DNA of 64,000 nucleotides from Chitinophagales bacterium (GTDB taxonomy: Bacteria > Bacteroidota > Bacteroidia > Chitinophagales > Chitinophagaceae): positions 24,281-88,280 of the forward strand of contig JAATGJ010000180.1 of assembly GCA_015654695.1 (NCBI GenBank). Reading direction: 5' to 3'. Position 1 is the stretch's first letter. Each line of letters begins with the position of its first letter. This document shows, one piece after another, positions 38,714 through 47,477 of the stretch. The notes under the pieces were generated by a model. That model ran no database searches, was not told the origin of the DNA, and was given only the letters and a program-made list of their open reading frames with translations. Position numbers and translations under genes: made by a program.

Positions 38714-41700
38714 TTAAAAGTTTACATTCAAGCTAAAAGTATAGATAGGAGTCAAAGGATAACGACCATAATCCAGTCCTATCGCCTGGTTGAAGTTGGA
38801 TGCATCTCTGCCAACATACGCTCCCACTTCCGGATCGAAGCCGGAATACCCGGTAATAGTAAAAAGGTTCTGGGCGCCCACGGTAGCACGAACTCCCCTG
38901 ATTATTTTTTGCTTCCCGATCAAAGACTGTGGCAGGTTATAACCTAAAGTAACATTCTTCAACCTGAGATAGGAACCATCCTCTACGTATTTATCAGTTA
39001 TACGTGCATATGTTCCGTTTACATCCGCACCGGTAATGATTCTTGGAACATTTGTCCCCGGGTTCAACAAATATGTTTTGCCGCTTCCATCTGTCGCTAC
39101 TTTTGCATAATCCATAGCGCTGAGCATCATGTTACGGCCAAGGTTAATGTTATTCGGATTGGAGTTTTCCCATGCAATAAAGTTGTATATATCGTTTCCA
39201 TAAGTACCTGTAACGAGGATATTCAGATCAAATCCTTTATAGCTGAATGTATTGGTAAAACCACCGAATAATTTAGGCCATGGATTGCCGATATATGTTT
39301 TGTCATTCACATCAATTATATCATCCCCATTGATATCCCTGTACTTTACATCTCCTACCCAAATACCACCGCTTGCCTGTGTTGGGCGCCTTGCGCCGTT
39401 GTTGTCAACAGGCACAGCGCTATTATTGATCTCCTCAACTGATTGGAAAAGTCCATCCTGGATATAGCCTCTGAACAACCATGGCTGAAGGCCAATAGCA
39501 GAACGTTGTGTCCAGGGATCCTGCTGGTTGAGCCACCATGAACTTCGTTCAAAAAATGCAGCATCAGAATTCAACTCCTGGATAACACTTTTGAAATGTG
39601 AAAAATTCAGGTTCGATTCCCAGCGGAAGTTTTTCTTAATGATATTTGTTGTATTCAGACTAAAGCTCCAACCATTTGTTTTAAGATCACCGGCATTTAC
39701 CATAGGTGGTTGTATGGAAGCTGTACCTGCTGTTCCCATATACCAGGGCAGGCTTGCAGGCATGATCAGGCTGTTGGTATGCTTTACATAATAATCAAAC
39801 TCCAATGTAACTCTGTTCTTCAGCAAACCAAGGTTCAATCCCACATTGTCTGTTCTTGTTTCTTCCCATTGAAAGCCCGGATTGGGATAAGCGCCCGTTA
39901 AAAAACCAGTACCCCATGGTGTTGCTCCCGCAGAAAGTGCGGAATAAATGGCTGACTTGCTCCATCCCGGGTTCCCGGTAAGACCTGTTTCCAATCTCAG
40001 TTTTAAATCACTAATGAATGGAATATTGAAAAATTTCTCCTGGCTTGCTCTCCACGCTGCAGACACGGAAGGAAATGTTCCCCATCTTTTATCACTACCA
40101 AAATATACAGAACCATCCCTGCGTACAGTAGCTGTTAAAATATAACGGTTGTCATAATTGTAATTGAATCTCCCAAGATAGGATTCCATTCCCCAATCAT
40201 CAGAGCCACCAGAATTGGTAGCTGTGGTGGAATTACCAGCATTCAGATCAAAAATATCATTTGTAAGGAATCCCGTTCTTGTACCACTAACATTTTTCCA
40301 GTTTGACGCCTGTGATTCATGGCTTGCCATTAATCCAAAATTGTGTTTTTTGATCTGCGTTGTGTATTCTATTAATTGATTCCAGTTCCAGTAAGTACTT
40401 TGACTGGTACCATTTGATAAAGAAGCAGTAGGGTTAATCGCCCAGCCTATTGAATAAGTGGGCTGATAATAGGTGGAACTGCCAAAACCTAAAGTGGTAT
40501 TAAACGAAGTTCTGACAACAAGGCCTTTTGCTACATTTAATCCAAGATTTAAACCCCCTAAAAATTGTTTTCGGGTATTAGTATTAGTAACCAATTGGGC
40601 AATTGCTATCGGATTTACGGGTGAAAACTGGTGTGCCGGGTTAGTCACATCACCTCCGCCCCATGTACCGTTTATGTTTTTTACCGGTACTTCAGGGCTT
40701 AACTGAATTGCGCGGATAATAACATTTTCCTGGCTGGAAGTTAACTTCTCATTTGTTTGATTAAAACTCAGGTTGGCGCCAATGGTTATCCATTCTCTTG
40801 GTTTGTTATCAAGGTTCATTCTGAAACCATAACGTTTAAAGCCGGAGCCTTCCGCAACACCTTGCTGGTCTAAATATTCACCAGACATATAATAGGTAGT
40901 ATTGTTGTTTCCCCCGGACAAACTGAGCTGGTGTTTTTGCATGGCCGCATTGTTGAACAACTCATCCTGCCAGTCTGTACCAGGGCCTAAGATGGAAGGG
41001 TCCAGTAATTCTTCCCGGACAGTTCCGCCTGCTATAGCTTTGTATTCTATTTGCATTTGCGCATACTGGGGCAAGGTCATTACTTTTACACGCTTCGGTG
41101 GTGTTTGAATATTGTACTGAGCGTTATAGTTGATTTTGATATCCCCGTTTTTACCGCGTTTGGTGGTGATCAGGATAACACCGTTGGTTGCGCGGGAACC
41201 ATAAATGGCAGTGGCGGAAGGCCCTTGAAGTATCTGTATGTCCTCAATGTCATTTGGGTTTAAACCCGACAGCGGATTTGAAGAGTTTGCCGTACCGCCG
41301 CCATAGAGTTGCACACCATCAATTACATATAAAGGCTCTGTGTTTCCATTAATAGAGCTGATACCACGGATGGCTACTGAAATACCACCACCGGGCTGAC
41401 CTGAATTTTGTGTAATATATACACCTGCCGCCCTACCCTGGATAGCCTGTTCAATAGTAGTATTAACTGTTTTCTCAATATCCTTTGAGGATACAGTGGT
41501 TTGGGCACTTGTCAGGTTTACACGCCTGGATTTACCATAACCGACCACAACTACCTCGCTTAATTTTGTATCAGCAACATTCATAGTGCCTGTAACATTT
41601 GACCTTCCTTCTATAGAAATCTCCAGGTCATTAGCGCCAACATAAGAAACAATGAGTTTAGTGGTACTGGGAGATACTGAAATTTTAAAGATGCCATTAA

Positions 41701-41878
41701 TATCAGTCGTAGTGGCCTTTTTTTCTCCTATAGCAGTAACAGTAGCACCCATAAGAGGAACCCCGTTCTGGTCGGAAATAATACCACTAATTGTTTTGTT
41801 TTGAGCAAAAAGGACAGAGGAATACAGCACCAACGCAATGACCATTGCGATCGCCCTGGGGAATCGTTTCTTTCTCAT
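38714..41878 (-). CDS. susC: SusC/RagA family TonB-linked outer-membrane transporter
   Basis: This 1054-residue protein has a signal peptide (SSVLFAQ) and a CarboxypepD_reg-like domain (ISGIISDQNGVPLMGATV, about 28-105). The TonB-dependent entry motif EVVVVGYG comes next, then a plug domain with the SusC signature (TIEQAIQGRAAGVYITQNSG, PLYVIDGVQL) and a beta-barrel ending TFSLNVNF. No N-terminal STN domain is present, so sigma/anti-sigma signalling is not indicated. It imports mannan oligosaccharides across the outer membrane. It is the first gene of the PUL operon, divergent from araC. Confidence 0.95.
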   Translation of the reverse strand: MRKKRFPRAIAMVIALVLYSSVLFAQNKTISGIISDQNGVPLMGATVTAIGEKKATTTDINGIFKISVSPSTTKLIVSYVGANDLEISIEGRSNVTGTMNVADTKLSEVVVVGYGKSRRVNLTSAQTTVSSKDIEKTVNTTIEQAIQGRAAGVYITQNSGQPGGGISVAIRGISSINGNTEPLYVIDGVQLYGGGTANSSNPLSGLNPNDIEDIQILQGPSATAIYGSRATNGVILITTKRGKNGDIKINYNAQYNIQTPPKRVKVMTLPQYAQMQIEYKAIAGGTVREELLDPSILGPGTDWQDELFNNAAMQKHQLSLSGGNNNTTYYMSGEYLDQQGVAEGSGFKRYGFRMNLDNKPREWITIGANLSFNQTNEKLTSSQENVIIRAIQLSPEVPVKNINGTWGGGDVTNPAHQFSPVNPIAIAQLVTNTNTRKQFLGGLNLGLNVAKGLVVRTSFNTTLGFGSSTYYQPTYSIGWAINPTASLSNGTSQSTYWNWNQLIEYTTQIKKHNFGLMASHESQASNWKNVSGTRTGFLTNDIFDLNAGNSTTATNSGGSDDWGMESYLGRFNYNYDNRYILTATVRRDGSVYFGSDKRWGTFPSVSAAWRASQEKFFNIPFISDLKLRLETGLTGNPGWSKSAIYSALSAGATPWGTGFLTGAYPNPGFQWEETRTDNVGLNLGLLKNRVTLEFDYYVKHTNSLIMPASLPWYMGTAGTASIQPPMVNAGDLKTNGWSFSLNTTNIIKKNFRWESNLNFSHFKSVIQELNSDAAFFERSSWWLNQQDPWTQRSAIGLQPWLFRGYIQDGLFQSVEEINNSAVPVDNNGARRPTQASGGIWVGDVKYRDINGDDIIDVNDKTYIGNPWPKLFGGFTNTFSYKGFDLNILVTGTYGNDIYNFIAWENSNPNNINLGRNMMLSAMDYAKVATDGSGKTYLLNPGTNVPRIITGADVNGTYARITDKYVEDGSYLRLKNVTLGYNLPQSLIGKQKIIRGVRATVGAQNLFTITGYSGFDPEVGAYVGRDASNFNQAIGLDYGRYPLTPIYTFSLNVNF

Positions 41879-42096
41879 ATAGCAAGTATATTTTAGTAAA
41901 AGTAATTTCTTTCACCAACTGCTAACTAATACTATTTTATCAGTTCATAATGCTTTATAGCCCGTGCTTTATTAAAAAAATTCACAATATCTTTATCATA
42001 AACTGTGTAACAGAACATATAATTGCATTTCCTTCTTCTTTTTATTAATACTATTTTATCTTATTTTACATAACTTTATTTTAATTAATACTTGCC
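41879..42096. promoter_or_regulatory. Divergent susC/araC control region with a 15-bp direct repeat
   Basis: The 218-bp AT-rich gap between the oppositely oriented susC and araC genes contains TAATACTATTTTATC twice, at 41927-41941 and 42046-42060. The copies are in the same orientation and 119 bp apart. One copy lies about 49 bp upstream of the susC start and the other about 37 bp upstream of araC. This is the arrangement expected of an operator pair for an AraC activator. A partial match, TAATACTAT, also occurs at 36968-36976 between susD and the SGBP gene. Confidence 0.55.
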
Positions 42097-42975
42097 ATGC
42101 AAACAAATATTTTAAGGGAGATCACTCCACTGACCAGCAGTGACTGTTTTACCATATTTACCCGCGTAAAATCAGAGTTTGATTTTCCCTTACATTGCCA
42201 TGAAGAGCTGGAATTAAATTTTATTTTAAATGCCAAAGGCGCTAAAAGAGTAGTAGGTGATCACATAGCTGAAATTGATGATGTTGAACTGGTACTTGTT
42301 GGCTCCAATCTTCCGCATGTATGGCAAACGCATAAATGTAAAAGCAATGAAATACGTGAGGTCACTATTCAATTTCATAAAGACCTGTTTGATGATAAAT
42401 TTTTACGCCGGAACCAGCTAAGCTTCATTCGTAATATGCTGGAAAGGTCAGCACGGGGAATTATATTTTCAAAGCCAACCATTGAACAAATAACTCCGCG
42501 CCTGATAGCGTTGAATCAAAAACAGGGATTTGATTCTGTATTGGAACTGCTTTCCATTCTACACGACCTTTCTGTTTCCCGTAATATGCATACACTGTCA
42601 GATGCCCCTTTTAATAATGTTGAATTTTCGTATAACAGCCGCCGTATTGGAAAAGCAGTTGATTATATGAACCAGAATTTTCAAAAAACCATTACGCTGA
42701 CAGAAGTAGCCAGGCTGGCGAATATGACAGATGTATCATTCAGCCGTTTTTTTAAAACAAGAACGGGTATCACTTTCATGGACAGCCTCTTGGAAATGCG
42801 GCTGGGCCACGCATCCCGTTTGCTGATTGATACTACGCAATCTGTTTCCGAGGTAGCTTATAATTGCGGGTTTAATAATATTTCCAACTTCAACAGGCTG
42901 TTTAAAAAGAAAAAAGGTTGTACACCAAAAGAGTTCAGGGAGAACTACAGCTATGGCAACAGGGTGTTTATATAA
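42097..42975 (+). CDS. AraC-family transcriptional regulator of the PUL
   Basis: This 292-residue protein has an N-terminal cupin-like sensing domain (FDFPLHCHEELELNFIL, residues about 27-43; VELVLVGSNLPHVWQ). Its C-terminus has two HTH motifs (ITLTEVARLANMTDVSFSRFF and SVSEVAYNCGFNNISNFNRL, then CTPKEFRENY). It is cytoplasmic and probably responds to a mannan-derived sugar. It is the only plus-strand gene of the locus and is divergent from susC, so it is likely the PUL regulator. PULs of this type often use hybrid two-component or sigma/anti-sigma systems; none is present here. Confidence 0.92.
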   Translation: MQTNILREITPLTSSDCFTIFTRVKSEFDFPLHCHEELELNFILNAKGAKRVVGDHIAEIDDVELVLVGSNLPHVWQTHKCKSNEIREVTIQFHKDLFDDKFLRRNQLSFIRNMLERSARGIIFSKPTIEQITPRLIALNQKQGFDSVLELLSILHDLSVSRNMHTLSDAPFNNVEFSYNSRRIGKAVDYMNQNFQKTITLTEVARLANMTDVSFSRFFKTRTGITFMDSLLEMRLGHASRLLIDTTQSVSEVAYNCGFNNISNFNRLFKKKKGCTPKEFRENYSYGNRVFI

Positions 42976-43037
42976 TAATTTTACATTGGCTTTTGCTGAC
43001 CATTACCGCTTCATTTTATTTTACCTTGTATAAAAAT

Positions 43038-43072
43038 AATACCAGCCGGGTAATTCCGGGTCTGCTGGTATT
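43038..43072. terminator. Bidirectional terminator between araC and the 7-PKD beta-helix gene
   Basis: AATACCAGC (43038-43046) pairs with GCTGGTATT (43064-43072). A T/A-rich tract stands on both sides (tttatt to the right, and on the minus strand tttttatac). The two neighbouring genes converge here. Confidence 0.75.
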
Positions 43073-43092
43073 TATTAACCGCAATTACCTGT

Positions 43093-46000
43093 TTACTTTT
43101 TTATAAACTGTTTTGCTACCGTGTTACCATCCGGCAGTACTACCTGCAGGATATAGGTTCCTGTATTCAGGATATTTACATCCAGTGTTTTTGTAAATAC
43201 CACCTGGGTTTTGTCAGCCGTCTCGTCCATCACTAATCTCCTGGTTGCATCATATACTGAAATTTTCAGCAGCCCATTCGCAGCATCAAAATACTGAATC
43301 GTAAGGTTACCCGAAGCGGGATTAGGATAAATATTCAGGAAGATGCTATTACCGCTATTATTCCTGACCGTAACTTTTATAATAGCTGTTGAAGATGCTC
43401 CATCATTATCTGTAACTTTTAATGAGAACATGTACTCGCCTGTCGTTAACCCGGTTATTGATGAAGCCGCTGAAAACCTGTTTCCTATTATTGCCGGTGA
43501 AGGACCGGATAACTGTGTCCATTCGTATCCAACAATACTTCCATCCGTATCTGTTGAATTTACTCCGCTTAGTGAAACTGAATTTACCGGCAGCGTCAGC
43601 AATATATCATTACCGGTACGGGCTATTGGCGCCTGGTTAACACCGGGTAATGGAGCGTTTACTGTAACCGTTACGTTATCCGTTGCTATTACACCATTGT
43701 TGTCTGTTACTGTCAGCCTGAATACATAGGCTCCCTGGACAAGATTATTTAATCCTGTTGCAATTGAACCTGCGCTGGTAAATGTATAGCCCGTGGGGCC
43801 GCTTACCCTGCTCCAGGCATAACTCACTATTACACCATCAGGATCTGTTGAAGTATTTCCATTCAGTGTTGTATAGTTCACTGGCAACATAATTACAATT
43901 TCATCGCCTGCCCTCGCTACCGGAGCCTGGTTAGGTACCGGTGCAGGATTCACGATAATGTTTACCTCATCTGTTCCTGCTGCACCGTTGTTATCCGTTA
44001 CAGTCATCCTGAATACATAGGTTCCCTCTGCAAGACCACTTAATGTTGTTGTCGCTGCATTGGGCGTTCCGAAAGTAAATGTTGCCGGGCCGCTTACCCT
44101 GCTCCATACATAACTAACTATTGTTCCATCTATATCCGCACCACTTCCTGCCAGCGTTGTTGAATTGACTGGTAAAGTGATCACAATATTATTACCTGCA
44201 TTGGCGGCAGGTACCTGGTTAGCGGCGGCATTTACAGTAACTACTATATTATCAATATCAGTTGCACCGCCATTATCGGTTACTGTCAGTCTGAATGCAT
44301 AAGTTCCCTGAACCAACCCCGTCAGTGTAGTGGTCGCGGCAGTGGCATTTGTTATGCTATAAGTTGCCGGGCCGCTTATATAGGTCCAGGAATAGCCGGT
44401 TATAGTTCCATCAGGATCTATAGAGTTGCTTCCGTTCAATGTAGTTGAACTAGCCGGTAAATTTATTACAATGTTTGAGCCTGCATTGGCAACAGGCGCC
44501 TGGTTTACCGGTATTGCAGCATTTACAGTAACGTTTATATCATCTGTTGCAGTAGCGCCGTTATTATCAGTAACGGTTAACCTGAATATATAATTTCCCT
44601 GTACAAGATTGCTGAGAGTTGTAGTTGCTGCATTTGCAGAACCAAATGTAAATGTTGCTGGCCCACTTATACTTGTCCACACATAACTGCTTATCGTTCC
44701 ATCAGCATCCGTACCACTTCCAGTTAATGTTGTATAATTTACCGGCAGGGTGGTTACAATATTATTACCGGCATTGGCTGTTGGAATCTGGTTTGGCGCA
44801 GCATTAACTGTAACTATTACATCATCTGTTCCGGTAGCGCCATTGTTATCAGTAACGGTTAATCTGAATGTATAAATTCCGTGAACAAGCCCGCTTACTA
44901 TTGTTGTTGCTGCATTTGTCGTTCCTAGTATAAATGTTGGAGGGCCGCTCACCCTTGTCCAGGCATAGCTGGTTATCGTTCCATCTGCATCAGCGCCGCT
45001 ACCGGCTAATGCAGAAGAGTTGATGGGTAAGGTCAGTGTAATATTATTGCCGGCATTAGCTGTAGGTGCGAGATTGAGAGCCGGGTTAACGATAATTGTT
45101 ATATCATCTGTTGCTGTCATTCCTCCGTTATCAGTTACCGTTAACCTGAATACATACGTTCCCTGGATCAGATTACTTAATGTTGTTGTAGCAGCGTTCG
45201 CAGTGCCGAAAGTAAATGTCGCCGGGCCACTTACCCTGCTCCATACATAACTTGAAATTGTGCCGTCAGGGTCTGAACCGCTTCCGGTTAACGCAGTAAA
45301 GTTAACCGGCAATGTCAGTGTTATACTACTGCCTGCATTGGCTGCCGGTGGTTGATTGGTGGGAGTTGCGGGAATGTATGCCTCTATTCCAAATTCTAAA
45401 AGCGGCTTTCCGCTTTCGTAAGCTCCTATGTCCGGTGCAGTAGCATTAAAGCCATCATTAAAACCGGGTAATATAACTCCTTCGTTATAGCCACGACTGG
45501 TTGATGATAGTTCAAAGCCTGCTGCTCTTGGACCGGCATTAAGAACAAGAGGAGCAACAGGAGTGCCGGCAGCATAAGCGGGAGCGCCTGTAATTATATG
45601 ACTTCCTGCTATACCATTATTCAATGAAAGAGAAGAATTACAAAGATCATAATCATAACTGCAGCCGGTACCCGAATTTGATTGATACTCTGCTATAGCT
45701 AATCCACCCTGCCCGGTATAAGCAGTTTGCCAGATATTATTCCTGCTAAACGTGTTTCTTAATGGTCCACCGCCATTATCTATTATTCCGCCATTAAATC
45801 CTCTTGTATTGCTAAACCCGGATTGAGTTGGCTGAAGAATAGTATTATGGAAGAAGTATGACTTTCCGCCAATAGCGGCAGAACTCTGGCTTCCGCATTT
45901 ATTAAATGGCCCCCTGTCTTCAATATCAAGGCTACTGGTAGAAGCCCCTATTGCAAGACGTCTTCCCACATAAGTAACATTTCTAAATACATACATGGGC

Positions 46001-47091
46001 CCGACGGAATTAGCAGCGGTAGCTATTCCTGTAAAAGTGTTATCAATAAAATTACCCCATATCCTCACATTGCAATTGCCACCTTCAGCTTCAATTCCAT
46101 CATCCCAGCACTGTGAAACTTCATTTCCATAAATATCAGAATCAGCTCTTGGAAAACCTTCAAATGTAAAATTATCCAGGCCACCAATACCATCGCTGAA
46201 GTAATGCGTATCATCAGAATAGACTTCGTTATAACGAATGACATGATTGCCTCCTGCTGTTACGAAGCCCACAGCTTGCGGTCCGTATGGATGTCCCGTG
46301 GCCCAGGTATTAGAATTTCCCCGCGGGTGATGGATCTTGTTTCGCTGAATAATAATCCTGGATACCGTTCTTTGGTTATCCACTTTTACACCGGACTCTA
46401 AATCAACGCCGGGTCTCCCCCACCCGCTAATATCACATTTCTCTATTACCACATCATGTGCATTGGGTCCTAATTTGATAGCATCCGTTCTCGCTCCTTT
46501 TAAAATCAAACCACGGATGACAATATAGGATGCATTAATATAAATACAATTATCTGCTGTATTAGCAGCATCTATAGTCGCAGTTTGACCGGAGGCCGGT
46601 GTGTATAATTGATAACCGGTGGCTGTTCCCGAGGTTGTAATATTTAATTGCGAGGAAGAATTAGTGACAGTAATTGTATTCCCTGCCGGAAATGTTTCGC
46701 TCCAGGTTTGACAGGTAGTGGTAGCCAGGGTTGGAGTGCCCTGTAAACTGAGCTCAATTTCATACACAGTGTTTGGAGCCAGGTTAACTAAACTTCCGCG
46801 ATACTCATTAGCCGGCCTTGCTGCTGTCGTTCCGCTACCTGCCGCCCTGCTGTCAAACCATAAAGGATATCCTTCTATCCATGCGGCACCTGAACCGGCT
46901 ACCCGGTATTTTACATTGCAAACGGTACTGGCATTTCCACCACTGCCACTCCAATAAATACCAATAGAGTGAAATGTTGGTATCCCGGTAACGATACCTG
47001 TATGCTGTGCAAAAAGGGTATCAGTGCCTGTGAGAAAAAAGTAAAGGAAAAGTAAATGTAAAATTTTTACATACGGCGTTTTGGTTTTCAT
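43093..47091 (-). CDS. Secreted right-handed beta-helix protein with seven PKD-like repeats and T9SS sorting domain
   Basis: This 1332-residue protein has a signal peptide MKTKTPYVKILHLLFLYFFL + TGTDTLFAQ. An FnIII-like domain (about 32-135) precedes a pectate-lyase-type beta-helix (about 140-560: YIVIRGLILKGARTDAIKL, HDVVIEKCDISGW, NHVIRYNEVYSDD). Seven PKD-like repeats of about 87 residues follow (each NQxPxANAGNxIxxTLP... GTYVFRLTVTDN). The C-terminal type IX sorting domain contains YPNPASGNLTIQYFDAANG and VVLPDGNTVAKQFIKK. It would be exported to the surface or medium. The helix suggests a polysaccharide lyase or binding function, substrate unknown; pectin-like glycans are a guess. It shares its signal peptide and its tail with the next gene. 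Confidence 0.85.
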   Translation of the reverse strand: MKTKTPYVKILHLLFLYFFLTGTDTLFAQHTGIVTGIPTFHSIGIYWSGSGGNASTVCNVKYRVAGSGAAWIEGYPLWFDSRAAGSGTTAARPANEYRGSLVNLAPNTVYEIELSLQGTPTLATTTCQTWSETFPAGNTITVTNSSSQLNITTSGTATGYQLYTPASGQTATIDAANTADNCIYINASYIVIRGLILKGARTDAIKLGPNAHDVVIEKCDISGWGRPGVDLESGVKVDNQRTVSRIIIQRNKIHHPRGNSNTWATGHPYGPQAVGFVTAGGNHVIRYNEVYSDDTHYFSDGIGGLDNFTFEGFPRADSDIYGNEVSQCWDDGIEAEGGNCNVRIWGNFIDNTFTGIATAANSVGPMYVFRNVTYVGRRLAIGASTSSLDIEDRGPFNKCGSQSSAAIGGKSYFFHNTILQPTQSGFSNTRGFNGGIIDNGGGPLRNTFSRNNIWQTAYTGQGGLAIAEYQSNSGTGCSYDYDLCNSSLSLNNGIAGSHIITGAPAYAAGTPVAPLVLNAGPRAAGFELSSTSRGYNEGVILPGFNDGFNATAPDIGAYESGKPLLEFGIEAYIPATPTNQPPAANAGSSITLTLPVNFTALTGSGSDPDGTISSYVWSRVSGPATFTFGTANAATTTLSNLIQGTYVFRLTVTDNGGMTATDDITIIVNPALNLAPTANAGNNITLTLPINSSALAGSGADADGTITSYAWTRVSGPPTFILGTTNAATTIVSGLVHGIYTFRLTVTDNNGATGTDDVIVTVNAAPNQIPTANAGNNIVTTLPVNYTTLTGSGTDADGTISSYVWTSISGPATFTFGSANAATTTLSNLVQGNYIFRLTVTDNNGATATDDINVTVNAAIPVNQAPVANAGSNIVINLPASSTTLNGSNSIDPDGTITGYSWTYISGPATYSITNATAATTTLTGLVQGTYAFRLTVTDNGGATDIDNIVVTVNAAANQVPAANAGNNIVITLPVNSTTLAGSGADIDGTIVSYVWSRVSGPATFTFGTPNAATTTLSGLAEGTYVFRMTVTDNNGAAGTDEVNIIVNPAPVPNQAPVARAGDEIVIMLPVNYTTLNGNTSTDPDGVIVSYAWSRVSGPTGYTFTSAGSIATGLNNLVQGAYVFRLTVTDNNGVIATDNVTVTVNAPLPGVNQAPIARTGNDILLTLPVNSVSLSGVNSTDTDGSIVGYEWTQLSGPSPAIIGNRFSAASSITGLTTGEYMFSLKVTDNDGASSTAIIKVTVRNNSGNSIFLNIYPNPASGNLTIQYFDAANGLLKISVYDATRRLVMDETADKTQVVFTKTLDVNILNTGTYILQVVLPDGNTVAKQFIKK

Positions 47092-47477
47092 AGCGTTTTA
47101 CATTTCAGGGTGAGTATTGGATTTCAGAACACCCCTTAGCAAAAATTACCTGGTAATCAGGAAAAAATTCTTGTTTTGTTTGTATAACAGAATCGGATGA
47201 GACTGGTATTGTCATCAATAAATAGAATTTCAAAATACAGGTAAAAACAATACGGGTCAAGGTAAAAATACCGGAGGATTAATACGTGAACTTCTTTGCG
47301 ATTTTAACTACCGGCAATGAGCGAATATTGCAGGTAATGATAAAAAATCATTTTATCCCAACAGACATAACAAATAAATCAAGCGTAGTTAATTACTAAA
47401 ATAAAAACAACAGGCCGGAATGTTTTCCGGCCTGCTGTTTTACATGAAATATTAGTTAGTTGTGCTTAGTCTGCCGA
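47092..47477. other. Intergenic region between two PKD-repeat genes
   Basis: This 386-bp region contains the terminator at 47399-47434 for the upstream gene and, presumably, the promoter of the downstream beta-helix gene. I see no other gene. Confidence 0.5.
47399..47434 (-). terminator. Rho-independent terminator of the 12-PKD gene
   Basis: On the minus strand the perfect 10-bp stem CAGGCCGGAA/TTCCGGCCTG with a 4-nt loop (47411-47434) is followed by ttgtttttattttag. It lies 44 bp after the stop of the gene ending at 47478. Confidence 0.9.
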
